A DNA stretch of 64,000 nt from Nonomuraea muscovyensis (lineage in GTDB: Bacteria; Actinomycetota; Actinomycetes; Streptosporangiales; Streptosporangiaceae). Numbering within the stretch: position 1 is the stretch's first letter; each line of letters opens with the position of its first letter. The notes under the pieces are model-generated. The model was not told the DNA's origin and ran no database searches. It saw only the letters and a program-made list of their open reading frames with translations. The stretch spans positions 558,001-622,000 of the forward strand of contig NZ_JACHJB010000004.1 of the NCBI RefSeq assembly GCF_014207745.1, given 5' to 3'. The translations under genes and the position numbers were made by a program. Below, piece by piece: positions 1 to 8,097 of this stretch.

Positions 1-987
1 GAGGCGCCCGCCCAGCTCGATGCCGCCGTCGCGGACGAACCCCGCCGCCTCCCCCCGCCCGCAGAACCCCAGCTCCTCCAGCTGCGCCAGCACGAACGGG
101 GTGAAGTGGTCGTACAGGATGGCCGTCTGGACGTCACCGGGCCCGAGCCCCGACAGCTCCCACAGCCGCCTGCCCACCACGGACATCTCCGGCAGCCCGC
201 TCATGTCGTCGCGGTAGTAGCTGGTCATCATCATCTGCCCCTCCCCCGCCCCCTGCGCCGCGGCCTTGATCACGGCCGGTGACCTGCGCAGGTCCCTGGC
301 CCGCTCGGCGGAGGTGACGACGAGGGCCACGGCCCCGTCGCTCTCCTGGCAGCAGTCGTACAGGTGCAGCGGCTCCACGATCCATCGGGACGCCTGGTGC
401 TCCTCCAGGGTGAGGGGCCGCCGGTGGAACCAGGCTGCCGGGTTGGTGGCGGCGTGCCGGCGCATGGCAACGGCGACCCGGCCGAAGTCCTCCGACGTCA
501 CGCCGTAGGCGTGCATGTAGCGCCGGGCGAACATGGCGACCCAGCCGGCGGGCGTCATCAGCCCGAACGGCACGTGCCAGCTCATCTCCAGCCCCTGCGA
601 CGTCGGCTGGCCGCCGAGCCGGGCGTCGGGCTGGCCGAACCTCCGGCCGGAGCGCTCGTTGAAGGCCCGGTAGCAGACGACCGTGCGCGCCGTCCCGGTG
701 GCCACGGCCATGGCCGCGTGCGCCACGGTGCCGCAGGCGGCGCCGCCGCCGTACTCGACCCGGGAGAAGAAGGTCAGCTCGCCGGCCCCGATCTCCCTGG
801 CCACGGCGATCTCCTGGTTGGTGTCCTGGGTGAAGGTCACCATGCCGTCGACCTCGGCCGGGTCGAGCCCGGCGTCGTCGAGCGCGGCGAACACGGCCTC
901 GGCGGCCAGGCGCAGCTCGGACCGGCCGGAGTCCTTGCTGAACTCGGTGGCGCCGATGCCGGCGATCGCGGCCTGCGACTTCAACAC
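1..987 (-). CDS. ltp2: Ltp2-type thiolase/aldolase, 3' end missing
   Basis: Thiolase-fold lipid-transfer protein. 329 codons are visible and the C-terminus lies outside the window (the mycobacterial family is about 386 aa). GTG start at 987 is preceded by GAGGAG with 7 nt spacing. The N-terminus (KSQAAIAGIGATEFSKDSGR) and the segment EYGGGAACGTVAHAAMAV are typical of SCP-x-like thiolases. It is the last gene of the run that begins at fadD17 and follows the small MaoC gene. In Mycobacterium tuberculosis, Ltp2 is the retro-aldolase that releases propionyl-CoA and an androstene-17-one steroid, working with the DUF35 domain of ChsH2. Assignment rests on order and resemblance; a generic SCP-2 thiolase is the alternative. 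Confidence 0.85.
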   Translation of the reverse strand, partial: MLKSQAAIAGIGATEFSKDSGRSELRLAAEAVFAALDDAGLDPAEVDGMVTFTQDTNQEIAVAREIGAGELTFFSRVEYGGGAACGTVAHAAMAVATGTARTVVCYRAFNERSGRRFGQPDARLGGQPTSQGLEMSWHVPFGLMTPAGWVAMFARRYMHAYGVTSEDFGRVAVAMRRHAATNPAAWFHRRPLTLEEHQASRWIVEPLHLYDCCQESDGAVALVVTSAERARDLRRSPAVIKAAAQGAGEGQMMMTSYYRDDMSGLPEMSVVGRRLWELSGLGPGDVQTAILYDHFTPFVLAQLEELGFCGRGEAAGFVRDGGIELGGRL

Positions 988-1031
988 GCGGGTGCTCCTC
1001 TTGTCGTGCGGATGGCCGGTCCCCCGTACCG

Positions 1032-1436
1032 CTACGGGAAGGTGAAGGTGACGACGGCGGTGGCGTGGTCGCCGAGGCTGACCCTGCCGCGCACCTCGGC
1101 CGTGACGTCCGGCCCCTCGCGGGCGACGACGGTGCCGGTGAGGCTGAGCCGGTCGCCCGCGTACGCCGGGACGCCCAGCCTGACGTCGATGCGGCGGATG
1201 ATCGCCTCCGGGCCCGTCCAGTCGGTGACGTAGCGTTCGACGAGGCCCATCGTGGTCAGGATGTTGAGGAAGATGTCCTTCGAGCCCTGGGCGCGGGCGC
1301 CTTCGACGTCGTGGTGCACCGGGGTGAAGTCCATCGTGGCCAGGGCGGTCGAGACGACCAGCGTGGGCGTGAGGTCGATCGTCAGCTCAGGGAGCACAGC
1401 CCCGGCCGCGACGTCGTCCCCCGTCGGTGTCCGCAT
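1032..1436 (-). CDS. chsH1: MaoC-like hydratase subunit ChsH1
   Basis: 134-aa single hot-dog protein of the MaoC family. The hydratase signature is visible around residues 36-60 (DFTPVHHDVEGARAQG), with the Asp and His of the R-hydratase motif. Length matches mycobacterial ChsH1 (about 129 aa). ATG at 1436 overlaps the upstream chsH2 stop (TGATG), so the two are probably translationally coupled. In the known system ChsH1 and the MaoC half of ChsH2 form the hydratase acting on the C22 double bond of the steroid propionyl side chain. Function here is inferred from neighbours and family. Confidence 0.87.
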   Translation of the reverse strand: MRTPTGDDVAAGAVLPELTIDLTPTLVVSTALATMDFTPVHHDVEGARAQGSKDIFLNILTTMGLVERYVTDWTGPEAIIRRIDVRLGVPAYAGDRLSLTGTVVAREGPDVTAEVRGRVSLGDHATAVVTFTFP

Positions 1437-2455
1437 CACGACTCCCGGGGTGCCCACAGGGGCAGGGTCAGTTCGTCGTCCATCGCCCGATAGGTCACGC
1501 GCACCGCCATGCCGATGCGCACCTCTCCGGGCGGGCAGTCCACGACGTTGCCCACGATCCGCACCCCTTCCGGCAGTTCCACCACGGCCACCGCGAACGG
1601 CGTCGGCCGTCCCGGGACCGGCGGGTGGTGGTGGACGACGTAGCTGTAGACGGTGCCGTCTCCGGCGGCCGTGACGTACGAGCGGTCGGCCGAGCGGCAG
1701 TGCGGGCAGATCGGTCCGGGCGGGTGCCGCAGCCGGCCGCAGCCGGCGCAGCTCTGGATGCGCAGCTCGCCGCGCCGCACGCCCTCCCAGAAGAACGCGG
1801 TGTCCCCGTTGACGGCCGGTCTGAGCGGGTACGGCTCGCGCCGCTCGGCCGGGGCCGCCGCGGCTCGGGTCCTGGGGCGGAACTTGAGCACCCGGAACAT
1901 CATCTCGGCCACCGGCTCGTCGCCGTCGGCGTACCAGGTGACGTTCCAGGTGGCGAAGTACCCCTCGCCCAGGGCGGTCCGCTTGGGCCCGGCCAGCCCG
2001 GCGAAGCGGGTGGCCGGGGTGAGCCGCTCGCCGAGGCGGGCGTAGCGGTGGTAGGTCTGCTCGCAGTTGGTGGCCACGACGCCCGTGTAGCCGCGTGCCT
2101 CCAGCGCGGTGAGCACGTCGTCCACCGGCGTGCCGTCCTTGCCGCCGCGTGGCCGGACGCCCTGCATGGTCCACACCTGGGCCATGGCGGGCGGGGCGAC
2201 GCCCCGGTCGAGGTAGGCCGGGTTGGCGTCGCCCATGGCGTCCAGCCAGTGCCTGATCATGGGGGCGTTGACCGGATCGGCGGCGGGCGTCCCGCGCACC
2301 TCGCCGAGCGCGGCCTGCTTGTCCGCCAGCTCGCGCAGCTCCTCGTCCGCGCTCTCCGCAGCGCTCTTCGCAGCGCTCTTCGCAGCGCTCTTCGCAGCGC
2401 TCTTCGCAGCGCTCTCCGCGGCGCTCTCGCCCGCGTTCGTTCCCGTGCCGGTCAT
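1436..2455 (-). CDS. chsH2: MaoC-DUF35 fusion hydratase subunit ChsH2
   Basis: 339-aa protein with two domains: an N-terminal MaoC hot-dog half (about residues 40-190) and a C-terminal DUF35 rubredoxin-like zinc plus OB-fold half. The zinc site is CAGCGRLRHPPGPICPHC (residues about 235-252, C-x2-C-x10-C-x2-C). This fusion is the hallmark of ChsH2, whose DUF35 domain docks Ltp2 in the known complex. ATG at 2455 overlaps the upstream acyl-CoA dehydrogenase stop by 4 nt (ATGA). Odd feature: residues 11-36 are a SAAK/SAAE tandem repeat absent, as far as I recall, from mycobacterial ChsH2. Confidence 0.88.
   Translation of the reverse strand: MTGTGTNAGESAAESAAKSAAKSAAKSAAKSAAESADEELRELADKQAALGEVRGTPAADPVNAPMIRHWLDAMGDANPAYLDRGVAPPAMAQVWTMQGVRPRGGKDGTPVDDVLTALEARGYTGVVATNCEQTYHRYARLGERLTPATRFAGLAGPKRTALGEGYFATWNVTWYADGDEPVAEMMFRVLKFRPRTRAAAAPAERREPYPLRPAVNGDTAFFWEGVRRGELRIQSCAGCGRLRHPPGPICPHCRSADRSYVTAAGDGTVYSYVVHHHPPVPGRPTPFAVAVVELPEGVRIVGNVVDCPPGEVRIGMAVRVTYRAMDDELTLPLWAPRES
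2349..2420 (-). repeat. 12-bp tandem repeat coding (SAAK/SAAE)n
   Basis: Six consecutive 12-bp units (plus-strand form GCGCTCTTCGCA, first and last with CTCC instead of CTTC) with a partial seventh. They lie in frame in the 5' part of chsH2 and encode Ser-Ala-Ala-Lys/Glu units, predicted to form a short charged helix or linker. Near identity of the units suggests recent slippage expansion. Confidence 0.9.
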
Positions 2456-3606
2456 CGCGGCGGCCTCGGCAGGCCCAGGCCCAGCATCGCGATCAGCTCG
2501 CGCTGCACCTCGTTCACGCCGCCGCCGAACGTCAGCACGACCCCGCCCTTGACCCCGTGGTCGAACCGTTCGAGCAGCTCGGCCGTCTCGGGGTCGGACG
2601 GGTCGCCGTAGCGGGCCAGGATGTCGCCGACGAGCCGGCCGATCTCCTGGGTCCGCTCCGAGCCGTAGATCTTGGTGGCCGACGCGTCGGGCGCGCCCAG
2701 CCAGCCGAGGTCCATGTTCGCGGCGACCTGCCAGTTGAGCAGCTCGTTGGTGCGGAAGTAGGCGCGGACCCGGCCGAGCGCCCGCCGCACGTCGGGCTCG
2801 TCCGCCGTCCCGGTGCGGCGCGCCCAGGCGAGGAAGCGGTCGTAGGTCTGACCGAGGTTCCCCGCGGGGCCGAGCGTGACGCGTTCGTGGTTGAGCTGGT
2901 TGACGATCAGGTCCCAGCCCTTGTCCACCTCGCCCACGACCATGTCCACCGGGACGCGGACGTCGCTGTAGTAGGTGGCGTTGGTGTGGTGGCGGCCGTC
3001 CATGGTGACGATCGGCGTCCAGGAGAAGCCGGGGTCGTCGGTGGAGGCGATCATCATGGTGATGCCCTTGTGCTTCTTCGCGCCCGGGTCGGTGCGGGCG
3101 GCGAGCCAGATGTACTGGGCGTAGTGCGCGCCGCTGGTGAAGATCTTCTGGCCGTTGACGACGTAGTGGTCGCCGTCGAGCACCGCGGTCGTGCGCAGCG
3201 CGGCCAGGTCGGTGCCCGCCTCGGGTTCGCTGTAGCCGATCGCGAAGTGGCACTCGCCGGCCAGGATGCGCGGCAGGAAGGTCTCCTTCTGCTCCTTCGT
3301 GCCGTACTGCATGAGCGTGGGGCCGACGGTCTGGAGGGTGATGAGCGGGTACGGGACGTTCGCCCGGGCGATCTCGTTGGCGAAGATCTGCTGCTCCAGG
3401 GGGCCGTAGCCGGCGCCGCCGTACTCCTTCGGCCAGCCGAGGCCGAGCTTGCGGTCACGGCCGAGGCGGCGGCAGTGCTCCATGTACGCCTCGCCGAACG
3501 GGTCCTCGGCGATCCTGCGGCGTTCGTCGCCGGTGAGGCAGTTCTGGAAGTACTCGCGCAGCCCGTCGCGGATCCTGCGCTGGTCGGGGGTCAGGTCGAT
3601 CAGCAT
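2452..3606 (-). CDS. chsE2: Acyl-CoA dehydrogenase ChsE2 (FadE29-like)
   Basis: 384-aa acyl-CoA dehydrogenase, close to FadE29 (387 aa). Visible family features are GLGWPKEYGGAGYG near residue 55, the FAD/substrate segment YSEPEAGTDLAALRT near residue 125, and a C-terminal FGGGVNEVQRELIAMLGLGL. ATG at 3606 overlaps the upstream gene as TGATG, and its own stop overlaps chsH2 by 4 nt. In M. tuberculosis ChsE1 and ChsE2 form an alpha2beta2 dehydrogenase that desaturates the 3-carbon steroid side chain as its CoA ester. The heteromeric pairing here is inferred from the adjacent, shorter paralogue. Confidence 0.87.
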   Translation of the reverse strand: MLIDLTPDQRRIRDGLREYFQNCLTGDERRRIAEDPFGEAYMEHCRRLGRDRKLGLGWPKEYGGAGYGPLEQQIFANEIARANVPYPLITLQTVGPTLMQYGTKEQKETFLPRILAGECHFAIGYSEPEAGTDLAALRTTAVLDGDHYVVNGQKIFTSGAHYAQYIWLAARTDPGAKKHKGITMMIASTDDPGFSWTPIVTMDGRHHTNATYYSDVRVPVDMVVGEVDKGWDLIVNQLNHERVTLGPAGNLGQTYDRFLAWARRTGTADEPDVRRALGRVRAYFRTNELLNWQVAANMDLGWLGAPDASATKIYGSERTQEIGRLVGDILARYGDPSDPETAELLERFDHGVKGGVVLTFGGGVNEVQRELIAMLGLGLPRPPR

Positions 3607-4568
3607 CAGACGAGCGCTCCGATCAGGTCGAGCTGGGCGTCCTGGCCGCCGAGCAGGTGTGACAGGTGCTTGGCCTGGGCGAAGTACCGGTGCAGCGGGT
3701 AGGTCACGTCGAGGCCGAGGCCGCCGTGCAGGTGCTGGCAGGTGTAGAGGGCGCGGAACGCCTCCCCCACGTGGAAGGCCGCGACGGCCAGGTCCTCCTC
3801 GGCCGGCAGTCCCTCGCCGAGCCGCCAGGCCGCCGACCACATCGCGACGTCGAGCGCCCGCCCGGCGACGTACACGTCGGCGATCTGCATGGTCACCGCC
3901 TGGAACTCGGCCAGGGCCCGGCCGAACTGCCTCCTGGTCTTGATGTAGTCGGTGGTGAGCTGGAGCGCCCCGGCCAGGACGCCGCCGGCCTGGGCGGCCA
4001 CGGCGACCGTGAAGAGCTGCCGGGCCGCGGTGACGGCCTCGGCGCCCGACACCCGCTCGGCCGGTGTCCTGTCGAGCACCACGCTGGCGGCCGGCTCGCC
4101 GGTGGAGGTGAACTCGGGGCTCGCCTCGGGGTGCTCGACGAGGAAGACGCCGGCGTCCGCGGTGACGAGGGCCGGGCCGTCGAGCCACGGCACCTGGGTC
4201 TTCCTGCCGGTGAGCACCCAGCCCCCGGCCGTCCGGTCGGCCCTGGTGGCGGGCGCGTCGGCGAGCGCCCGGCCCGGCTCCCGCAGGGCGAGCACGGCCT
4301 CCGGATGCGGGGGGCGGGTGCCGTACCGGCTGAGGAACAGCGAGCTCACCAGGACGGGCAGCGCGCGGACGGCCACGGCGCGGGCGCCCACCTCGCGCAG
4401 CACGACCGCCATCTCGACGGGCCCCAGCCCGGCGCCGCCCGCCTCCTCCGGCGCGCACACGGACAGCAGGCCCGCCTCGCGCAGCCTGTCCTCGCCCGCG
4501 TCCTTGGCGAGCAGGTCGGCGGCCAGGTCCCGCAGGTCGCGCTGGGTCTCGTCCAGACTGAAATCCAT
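3606..4568 (-). CDS. chsE1: Acyl-CoA dehydrogenase ChsE1 (FadE28-like)
   Basis: 320-aa divergent acyl-CoA dehydrogenase, shorter than typical homotetrameric members (about 380 aa) but like FadE28 (about 339 aa). It keeps the C-terminal helical bundle with DYIKTRRQFGRALAEFQAV near residue 205 and CQHLHGGLGLDVTYPLHRYF near residue 280, but has a shortened N-terminal and beta domain. ATG at 4568 overlaps the ligase stop (TGATG). The short, incomplete architecture next to a full-length partner is the pattern of heteromeric steroid acyl-CoA dehydrogenases. Substrate is inferred from the igr-like context. Confidence 0.85.
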   Translation of the reverse strand: MDFSLDETQRDLRDLAADLLAKDAGEDRLREAGLLSVCAPEEAGGAGLGPVEMAVVLREVGARAVAVRALPVLVSSLFLSRYGTRPPHPEAVLALREPGRALADAPATRADRTAGGWVLTGRKTQVPWLDGPALVTADAGVFLVEHPEASPEFTSTGEPAASVVLDRTPAERVSGAEAVTAARQLFTVAVAAQAGGVLAGALQLTTDYIKTRRQFGRALAEFQAVTMQIADVYVAGRALDVAMWSAAWRLGEGLPAEEDLAVAAFHVGEAFRALYTCQHLHGGLGLDVTYPLHRYFAQAKHLSHLLGGQDAQLDLIGALV

Positions 4569-6172
4569 CAAGCCTCCAGTAGGTGTGCCCGGCCGTTGCC
4601 GGCGAACTCGGCCTCGATCGCGTTGACGTCCTCCTCGCCCAGGGGCCGCCAGGTCGTGCCGGTGCGCCGCCAGACCGGGTCGGTGGTGCGCCACGCCTCG
4701 CGGGCCAGGTCGCGTTTGACGACCTTGTGCGAGGGGGTCTGCGGCAACGCCGTACAGATGCGGATATATCGGGGTACGGCCTTGACGCCGAGATCGCGGC
4801 GGGAGGCGAGGAACGCGGCGAAGGCGTCGGCCGAGAACGGCCCGGCCAGGACGAGCGCCGCCATGACCTGGTCCCCGGCCACCGCGTCCGGCACCGGGTA
4901 GACCGCCGCCTCGACGACCCCGGCGAACTCGCGCAGGGCCGCCTCGATCGGGGCGACCGCCAGGTTCTCCCCGTCCACCCGCAGCCGCTCGGTGCCGCGC
5001 CCGGCGAAGAACACGTGGCCCGCGGCGTCGGCGTAGGCCAGGTCGCCGGACCAGAAGGCGCCGTCGCGGACCCGCTCGGCGTCCGCCTCGGGGTCGTTGT
5101 AGTAGCCGTCGAACAGGCCGGCGCCCCGCACGTTGACCAGCTCGCCGATCGCCTCGCCGGGGTTGGCCAGCCGGCCGTCCTCGATCCGCGCCGCGGGGCA
5201 GCGCTCACCGGTCGCCGGGTCGCGGATCTCGACGCCCTCGGGCAGCCGGCCGAGGCAGCCCGGCGGCCCGGCCGGGTCGGGGGTCAGTGCGATCGCCGTC
5301 TCCGTGGAGCCGAACGCGTCGATCACGTGGCAGCCGAACCGCTCGCCGAACCTCCGGACGGCTGTGGCGCTGCCCTCGTTGCCGAAGGCGATCCGCAGCG
5401 GGTTGGCGGCGTCGTCCGGGTGCGGCGGGGTGGCCAGCACGTACGAGAGCGCCTTGCCGACGTAGTGCAGGTAGGTGCAGCCGTACCGCCGGACGTCCGG
5501 GAGCAGCCCCGACGCCGAGAACCTGCGCCGCAGCGCCAGCGCGGCGCCCGAGGCGAGCGCAGGGGCGTAGGCCGCCATCAGCGCGCCGGAGTGGAACAGC
5601 GGCATCGAGCAGTAGACGACGTCCGCGGGCGTGAGCAGCGCGGCCAGGCTGCGGCCGGGCACCGCGAGCTTGCGCTGGGTGATCCGCACCGCCCGGGGGC
5701 GGCCCGAGGTGCCCGAGGTGAAGATCAGCATCACCAGGTCGCCCGGCTCGGCGGTCCGGGTGGCCGGCGCGGGCTCGCCGGCGGCCCCGCCCAGGGGCAG
5801 GCACTCCATCCCCAGGTCCGCGGCCAGCGAACGGGCCGTCTCCTCGTACGGGTCGTCGAAGAGCAGCAGGGCGACGTCCGTGGCGGCGGCGTCGCGGGCC
5901 AGTTCGGCGGGTGAACGGGTGGGGTTCAGCGCGACGACCACGTGGCCGGCGAGTGCCGCCCCGCCGACGAGGAAGAGCAGCTCGGGCACGTTGTCGCAGA
6001 GCACGCCCACGTGCAGGGGCCCGCCGGGGGTCCGGGCGTCGAGCCAGGTGGCGGCGGCGCGGGCGGCCTCGACGTGATCGTGCCACGACCAGACCCGGTC
6101 CCCGGCGTACAGGCCGGGACGTTCGTCGCCGGTGCGGGCGAGCAGGAGGGCGGCGAGCGTGTCCCCGGTCAT
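4568..6172 (-). CDS. fadD17: Steroid/long-chain acyl-CoA ligase, FadD17-like
   Basis: 534-aa ANL-superfamily adenylating enzyme that forms an acyl-AMP and then the CoA thioester. The P-loop LIFTSGTSGRPRAV is near residue 175, the segment DVVYCSMPLFHSGALMAAY near 210, DAFGSTE near 305, and the catalytic-lysine region PSHKVVKRDL near the C-terminus. The stretch RRRFSASGLLPDVRRYG resembles FadD17 of M. tuberculosis, which prefers steroid side-chain carboxylates. ATG at 6172 was chosen over an upstream in-frame start because GGTGGAGG precedes it at 4 nt and the conserved N-terminus starts there. It is first in the operon, where cyp125 sits in mycobacteria. Confidence 0.85.
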   Translation of the reverse strand: MTGDTLAALLLARTGDERPGLYAGDRVWSWHDHVEAARAAATWLDARTPGGPLHVGVLCDNVPELLFLVGGAALAGHVVVALNPTRSPAELARDAAATDVALLLFDDPYEETARSLAADLGMECLPLGGAAGEPAPATRTAEPGDLVMLIFTSGTSGRPRAVRITQRKLAVPGRSLAALLTPADVVYCSMPLFHSGALMAAYAPALASGAALALRRRFSASGLLPDVRRYGCTYLHYVGKALSYVLATPPHPDDAANPLRIAFGNEGSATAVRRFGERFGCHVIDAFGSTETAIALTPDPAGPPGCLGRLPEGVEIRDPATGERCPAARIEDGRLANPGEAIGELVNVRGAGLFDGYYNDPEADAERVRDGAFWSGDLAYADAAGHVFFAGRGTERLRVDGENLAVAPIEAALREFAGVVEAAVYPVPDAVAGDQVMAALVLAGPFSADAFAAFLASRRDLGVKAVPRYIRICTALPQTPSHKVVKRDLAREAWRTTDPVWRRTGTTWRPLGEEDVNAIEAEFAGNGRAHLLEA

Positions 6173-6181
6173 CACCCCTCC

Positions 6182-6195
6182 ACCAAGCGCTCGGT
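6182..6195. promoter_or_regulatory. KstR2-like box, one core mismatch
   Basis: ACCAAGCGCTCGGT fits the KstR2 consensus AnCAAGnnCTTGnT except for one core base (C for T). It lies just downstream of the predicted transcription start of the fadD17-led operon and would be in the 5' leader. It shares its left half exactly with the perfect site upstream of the P450 at 38889. Confidence 0.45.
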
Positions 6196-6207
6196 CAACC
6201 GAATCGC

Positions 6208-6236
6208 AAACTAGAACAGATTCTAGTAGTTGTCCA
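6208..6236 (-). promoter_or_regulatory. Promoter of steroid operon with KstR-like operator
   Basis: On the minus strand, TGGACA (6231-6236) and TAGTTT (6208-6213) are separated by exactly 17 bp. The 18-bp inverted repeat ACTAGAACAGATTCTAGT (6210-6227; 7-bp perfect arms, 4-bp spacer) fills that spacer. It differs from the KstR consensus TnnAACnnGTTnnA by one core base. A repressor bound here would block RNA polymerase directly. Confidence 0.65.
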
Positions 6237-6346
6237 GTGAGCCCCCGAAACGACAAGTCTGGATATATGCGTGTAACGCCGAAGACATGGGCTTATACAG
6301 ACTCTTTGTTAACCGGTGAGTAACAAGCCGTGACGTCACGAAATCA

Positions 6347-6360
6347 GATAACGTGTTCTT
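6347..6360. promoter_or_regulatory. KstR-like core at the regulator's own start
   Basis: GATAACGTGTTCTT has the AACnnGTT core of the KstR box but lacks the outer T and A. It ends at the base before ATG 6361 and overlaps a possible -10 element (TAACGT, 6349-6354). This would fit autorepression, which is known for mycobacterial kstR. Confidence 0.45.
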
Positions 6361-7011
6361 ATGCGTACTCCGCACGCGGCCGTCACCGCGCCCCCCAGCG
6401 ACACCGAGGGGACCATGGAGAGCCACCCCACGTCCGGCGGGCACAGCGTCCGTACGCGTAGCCAGCACCAGCGCCGCAAGCGCATCGTCCAGGCCGCGGC
6501 CGCCCTCGCCTCGCGCGGCGGCGTCGAGGCGATGCAGATGCGCACCGTCGCCGAGCGGGCGGGCGTCGCCCTCGGCACCCTCTACCGCTACTTCCCGTCC
6601 AAGATGGACCTGGTCGTCGCGGTGGTGGGCGAGGAGATCGACCTGTTGGAGAGCAGCATCGAGCGCAGGCCGCCGAGCGCGTCCACCCCGGCGGGCCGCG
6701 CGGTCGACGTCCTCATGCGCGCCACCCGGGGCCTCATGCGCGAGCCCGAGCTGGCCGACGCGCTCATCCGCTCGCTCATCCTGGCCGAGGTCGAGACGCC
6801 GTTCGGCGACCGCATGACCGACCTGCTGCTGCGTGTCTCCGCCGACGGCGCGGCGCGGGAGCAGCCGAGCGAGGAGCAGACCGCGCTGGCGGGTTCCCTG
6901 TCCAGCATCTGGGTGCACGAGCTGCTCGAGATGCTGCGCGGCCGGCGCACCTACGAGCAGATCCAGCGCCGCATCGAGATCGCGGCCTCCCGGCTGCTGA
7001 CCGACCTCTAG
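6361..7011 (+). CDS. kstR: KstR-type TetR repressor of steroid catabolism
   Basis: 216-aa TetR regulator. The helix-turn-helix TVAERAGVALGTLYRYFPSK (residues about 62-81) and the flanking RGGVEAMQMR match KstR of mycobacteria closely; KstR binds steroid CoA thioesters. Divergent from the igr-like operon, with operators between. ATG 6361 has no ribosome-binding site but sits 6 nt after a possible -10 element, so a leaderless mRNA is plausible. An alternative in-frame ATG at 6415 has GAGG 5 nt upstream and would give 198 aa. Ligand and target set are inferred from homology and the operator sites seen in this window. Confidence 0.83.
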   Translation: MRTPHAAVTAPPSDTEGTMESHPTSGGHSVRTRSQHQRRKRIVQAAAALASRGGVEAMQMRTVAERAGVALGTLYRYFPSKMDLVVAVVGEEIDLLESSIERRPPSASTPAGRAVDVLMRATRGLMREPELADALIRSLILAEVETPFGDRMTDLLLRVSADGAAREQPSEEQTALAGSLSSIWVHELLEMLRGRRTYEQIQRRIEIAASRLLTDL

Positions 7012-7155
7012 CCTGGCGCGCCCGGCCGCCAGACCGGGATCGCGCCGCCGCCGGGGTGCCCCGGGGCGACGAGGGTGCGCCGCTGGCCCGATCTTTACGG
7101 AGCTTGGCCGCCGAGCGCCTCGCGTCGCGCCCACCCCGGGGAGCAGGCTGGCGTC

Positions 7156-8097
7156 ATGACGATGCGCGCGATCAGCCAGGACACCCTGGGCGGCCCCGAG
7201 GTGCTGAAGACGGTGGAGACGGACCGGCCGCGGCCGGGGCCGACCGAGGTGCTGGTGCGGGTGCGGGCGGCCGGGGTCAACCCCACCGACTGGAAGACGC
7301 GGGAGTCCGGCGGCCTCCTCGGCCGGCCGCCGTTCGTGCTGGGCTGGGACGTGTCCGGCGTGGTCGAGGCCGTCGGCCTCGGCACCACGCTGTGGGAGCC
7401 GGGCGACGAGGTGTTCGGCATGTTGCCCTACCCGCGCGGTCACGGCGCCTACGCCGAGTACGTCACCGCGCCGGCTCGGACGTTCGCCCGCAAGCCCGCC
7501 GCCGTCGACCACGTGCGGGCGGCGGCGATCCCCCTCGCCGCGCTCACCGCCTGGCAGGCGCTGGTGGACACCGCCGGGGTGCGGGCGGGCGACCGGGTGC
7601 TCGTGCACGCCGCCGCGGGCGGGGTCGGGCACTTCGCCGTGCAGATCGCCAAGGCGCGGGGCGCCCACGTCATCGGCACGGCCAGCGCCGCCAAGCACGG
7701 CTTCGTGCGCGGCCTCGGCGCCGCCGAGCTGATCGACTATCGCACCCAGGACTTCGCCGAGGTGGTGCGCGACGTGGACGTGGTGATCGACACCGTGGGC
7801 GGCGCGTACGGGCCGCGCTCGCTGCGCACGCTGCGGCGGGGCGGGACGATCGTCTCGCTGGTGCTCTCCGACCTCGCGGACGGCCTGCACGAGGAGGCCG
7901 AGCGGCTGGGCGTCCGCTCCCGGGCCATGCTCGTGGAGGCCGACCACGGCGGCATGCGGGCGCTCGCGGCCCTGGTGCAGGGCGGCGGCCTGCGGCCGGA
8001 GATCGCGGCCGTCCTGCCCCTGACGGACGCGGCCGAGGCGCACCGGCTGGGCGAATCCGGCCACACCACCGGCAAGCTCGTCCTCACGACCTCCTGA
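7156..8097 (+). CDS. NADPH:quinone oxidoreductase-like MDR protein
   Basis: 313-aa zinc-independent medium-chain dehydrogenase/reductase of the quinone oxidoreductase group. N-terminal GroES-like domain (residues 1-120; GVNPTDWKTRE) and Rossmann domain with VLVHAAAGGVGHFAVQIAK near residue 145, the AxxGxxG nucleotide motif. No structural or catalytic zinc cysteines are visible. ATG at 7156 is chosen because the conserved MRAISQDTLGGPEVL starts there; a second ATG lies two codons in. It stands alone between kstR and a repeat-rich spacer. The physiological substrate cannot be told from sequence. Confidence 0.85.
   Translation: MTMRAISQDTLGGPEVLKTVETDRPRPGPTEVLVRVRAAGVNPTDWKTRESGGLLGRPPFVLGWDVSGVVEAVGLGTTLWEPGDEVFGMLPYPRGHGAYAEYVTAPARTFARKPAAVDHVRAAAIPLAALTAWQALVDTAGVRAGDRVLVHAAAGGVGHFAVQIAKARGAHVIGTASAAKHGFVRGLGAAELIDYRTQDFAEVVRDVDVVIDTVGGAYGPRSLRTLRRGGTIVSLVLSDLADGLHEEAERLGVRSRAMLVEADHGGMRALAALVQGGGLRPEIAAVLPLTDAAEAHRLGESGHTTGKLVLTTS

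Noticed and set aside
6331..6338. TGACGTCA palindrome upstream of kstR
   Set aside because: Short 8-bp palindrome seen once only; no second copy or known regulator to support it as an operator.
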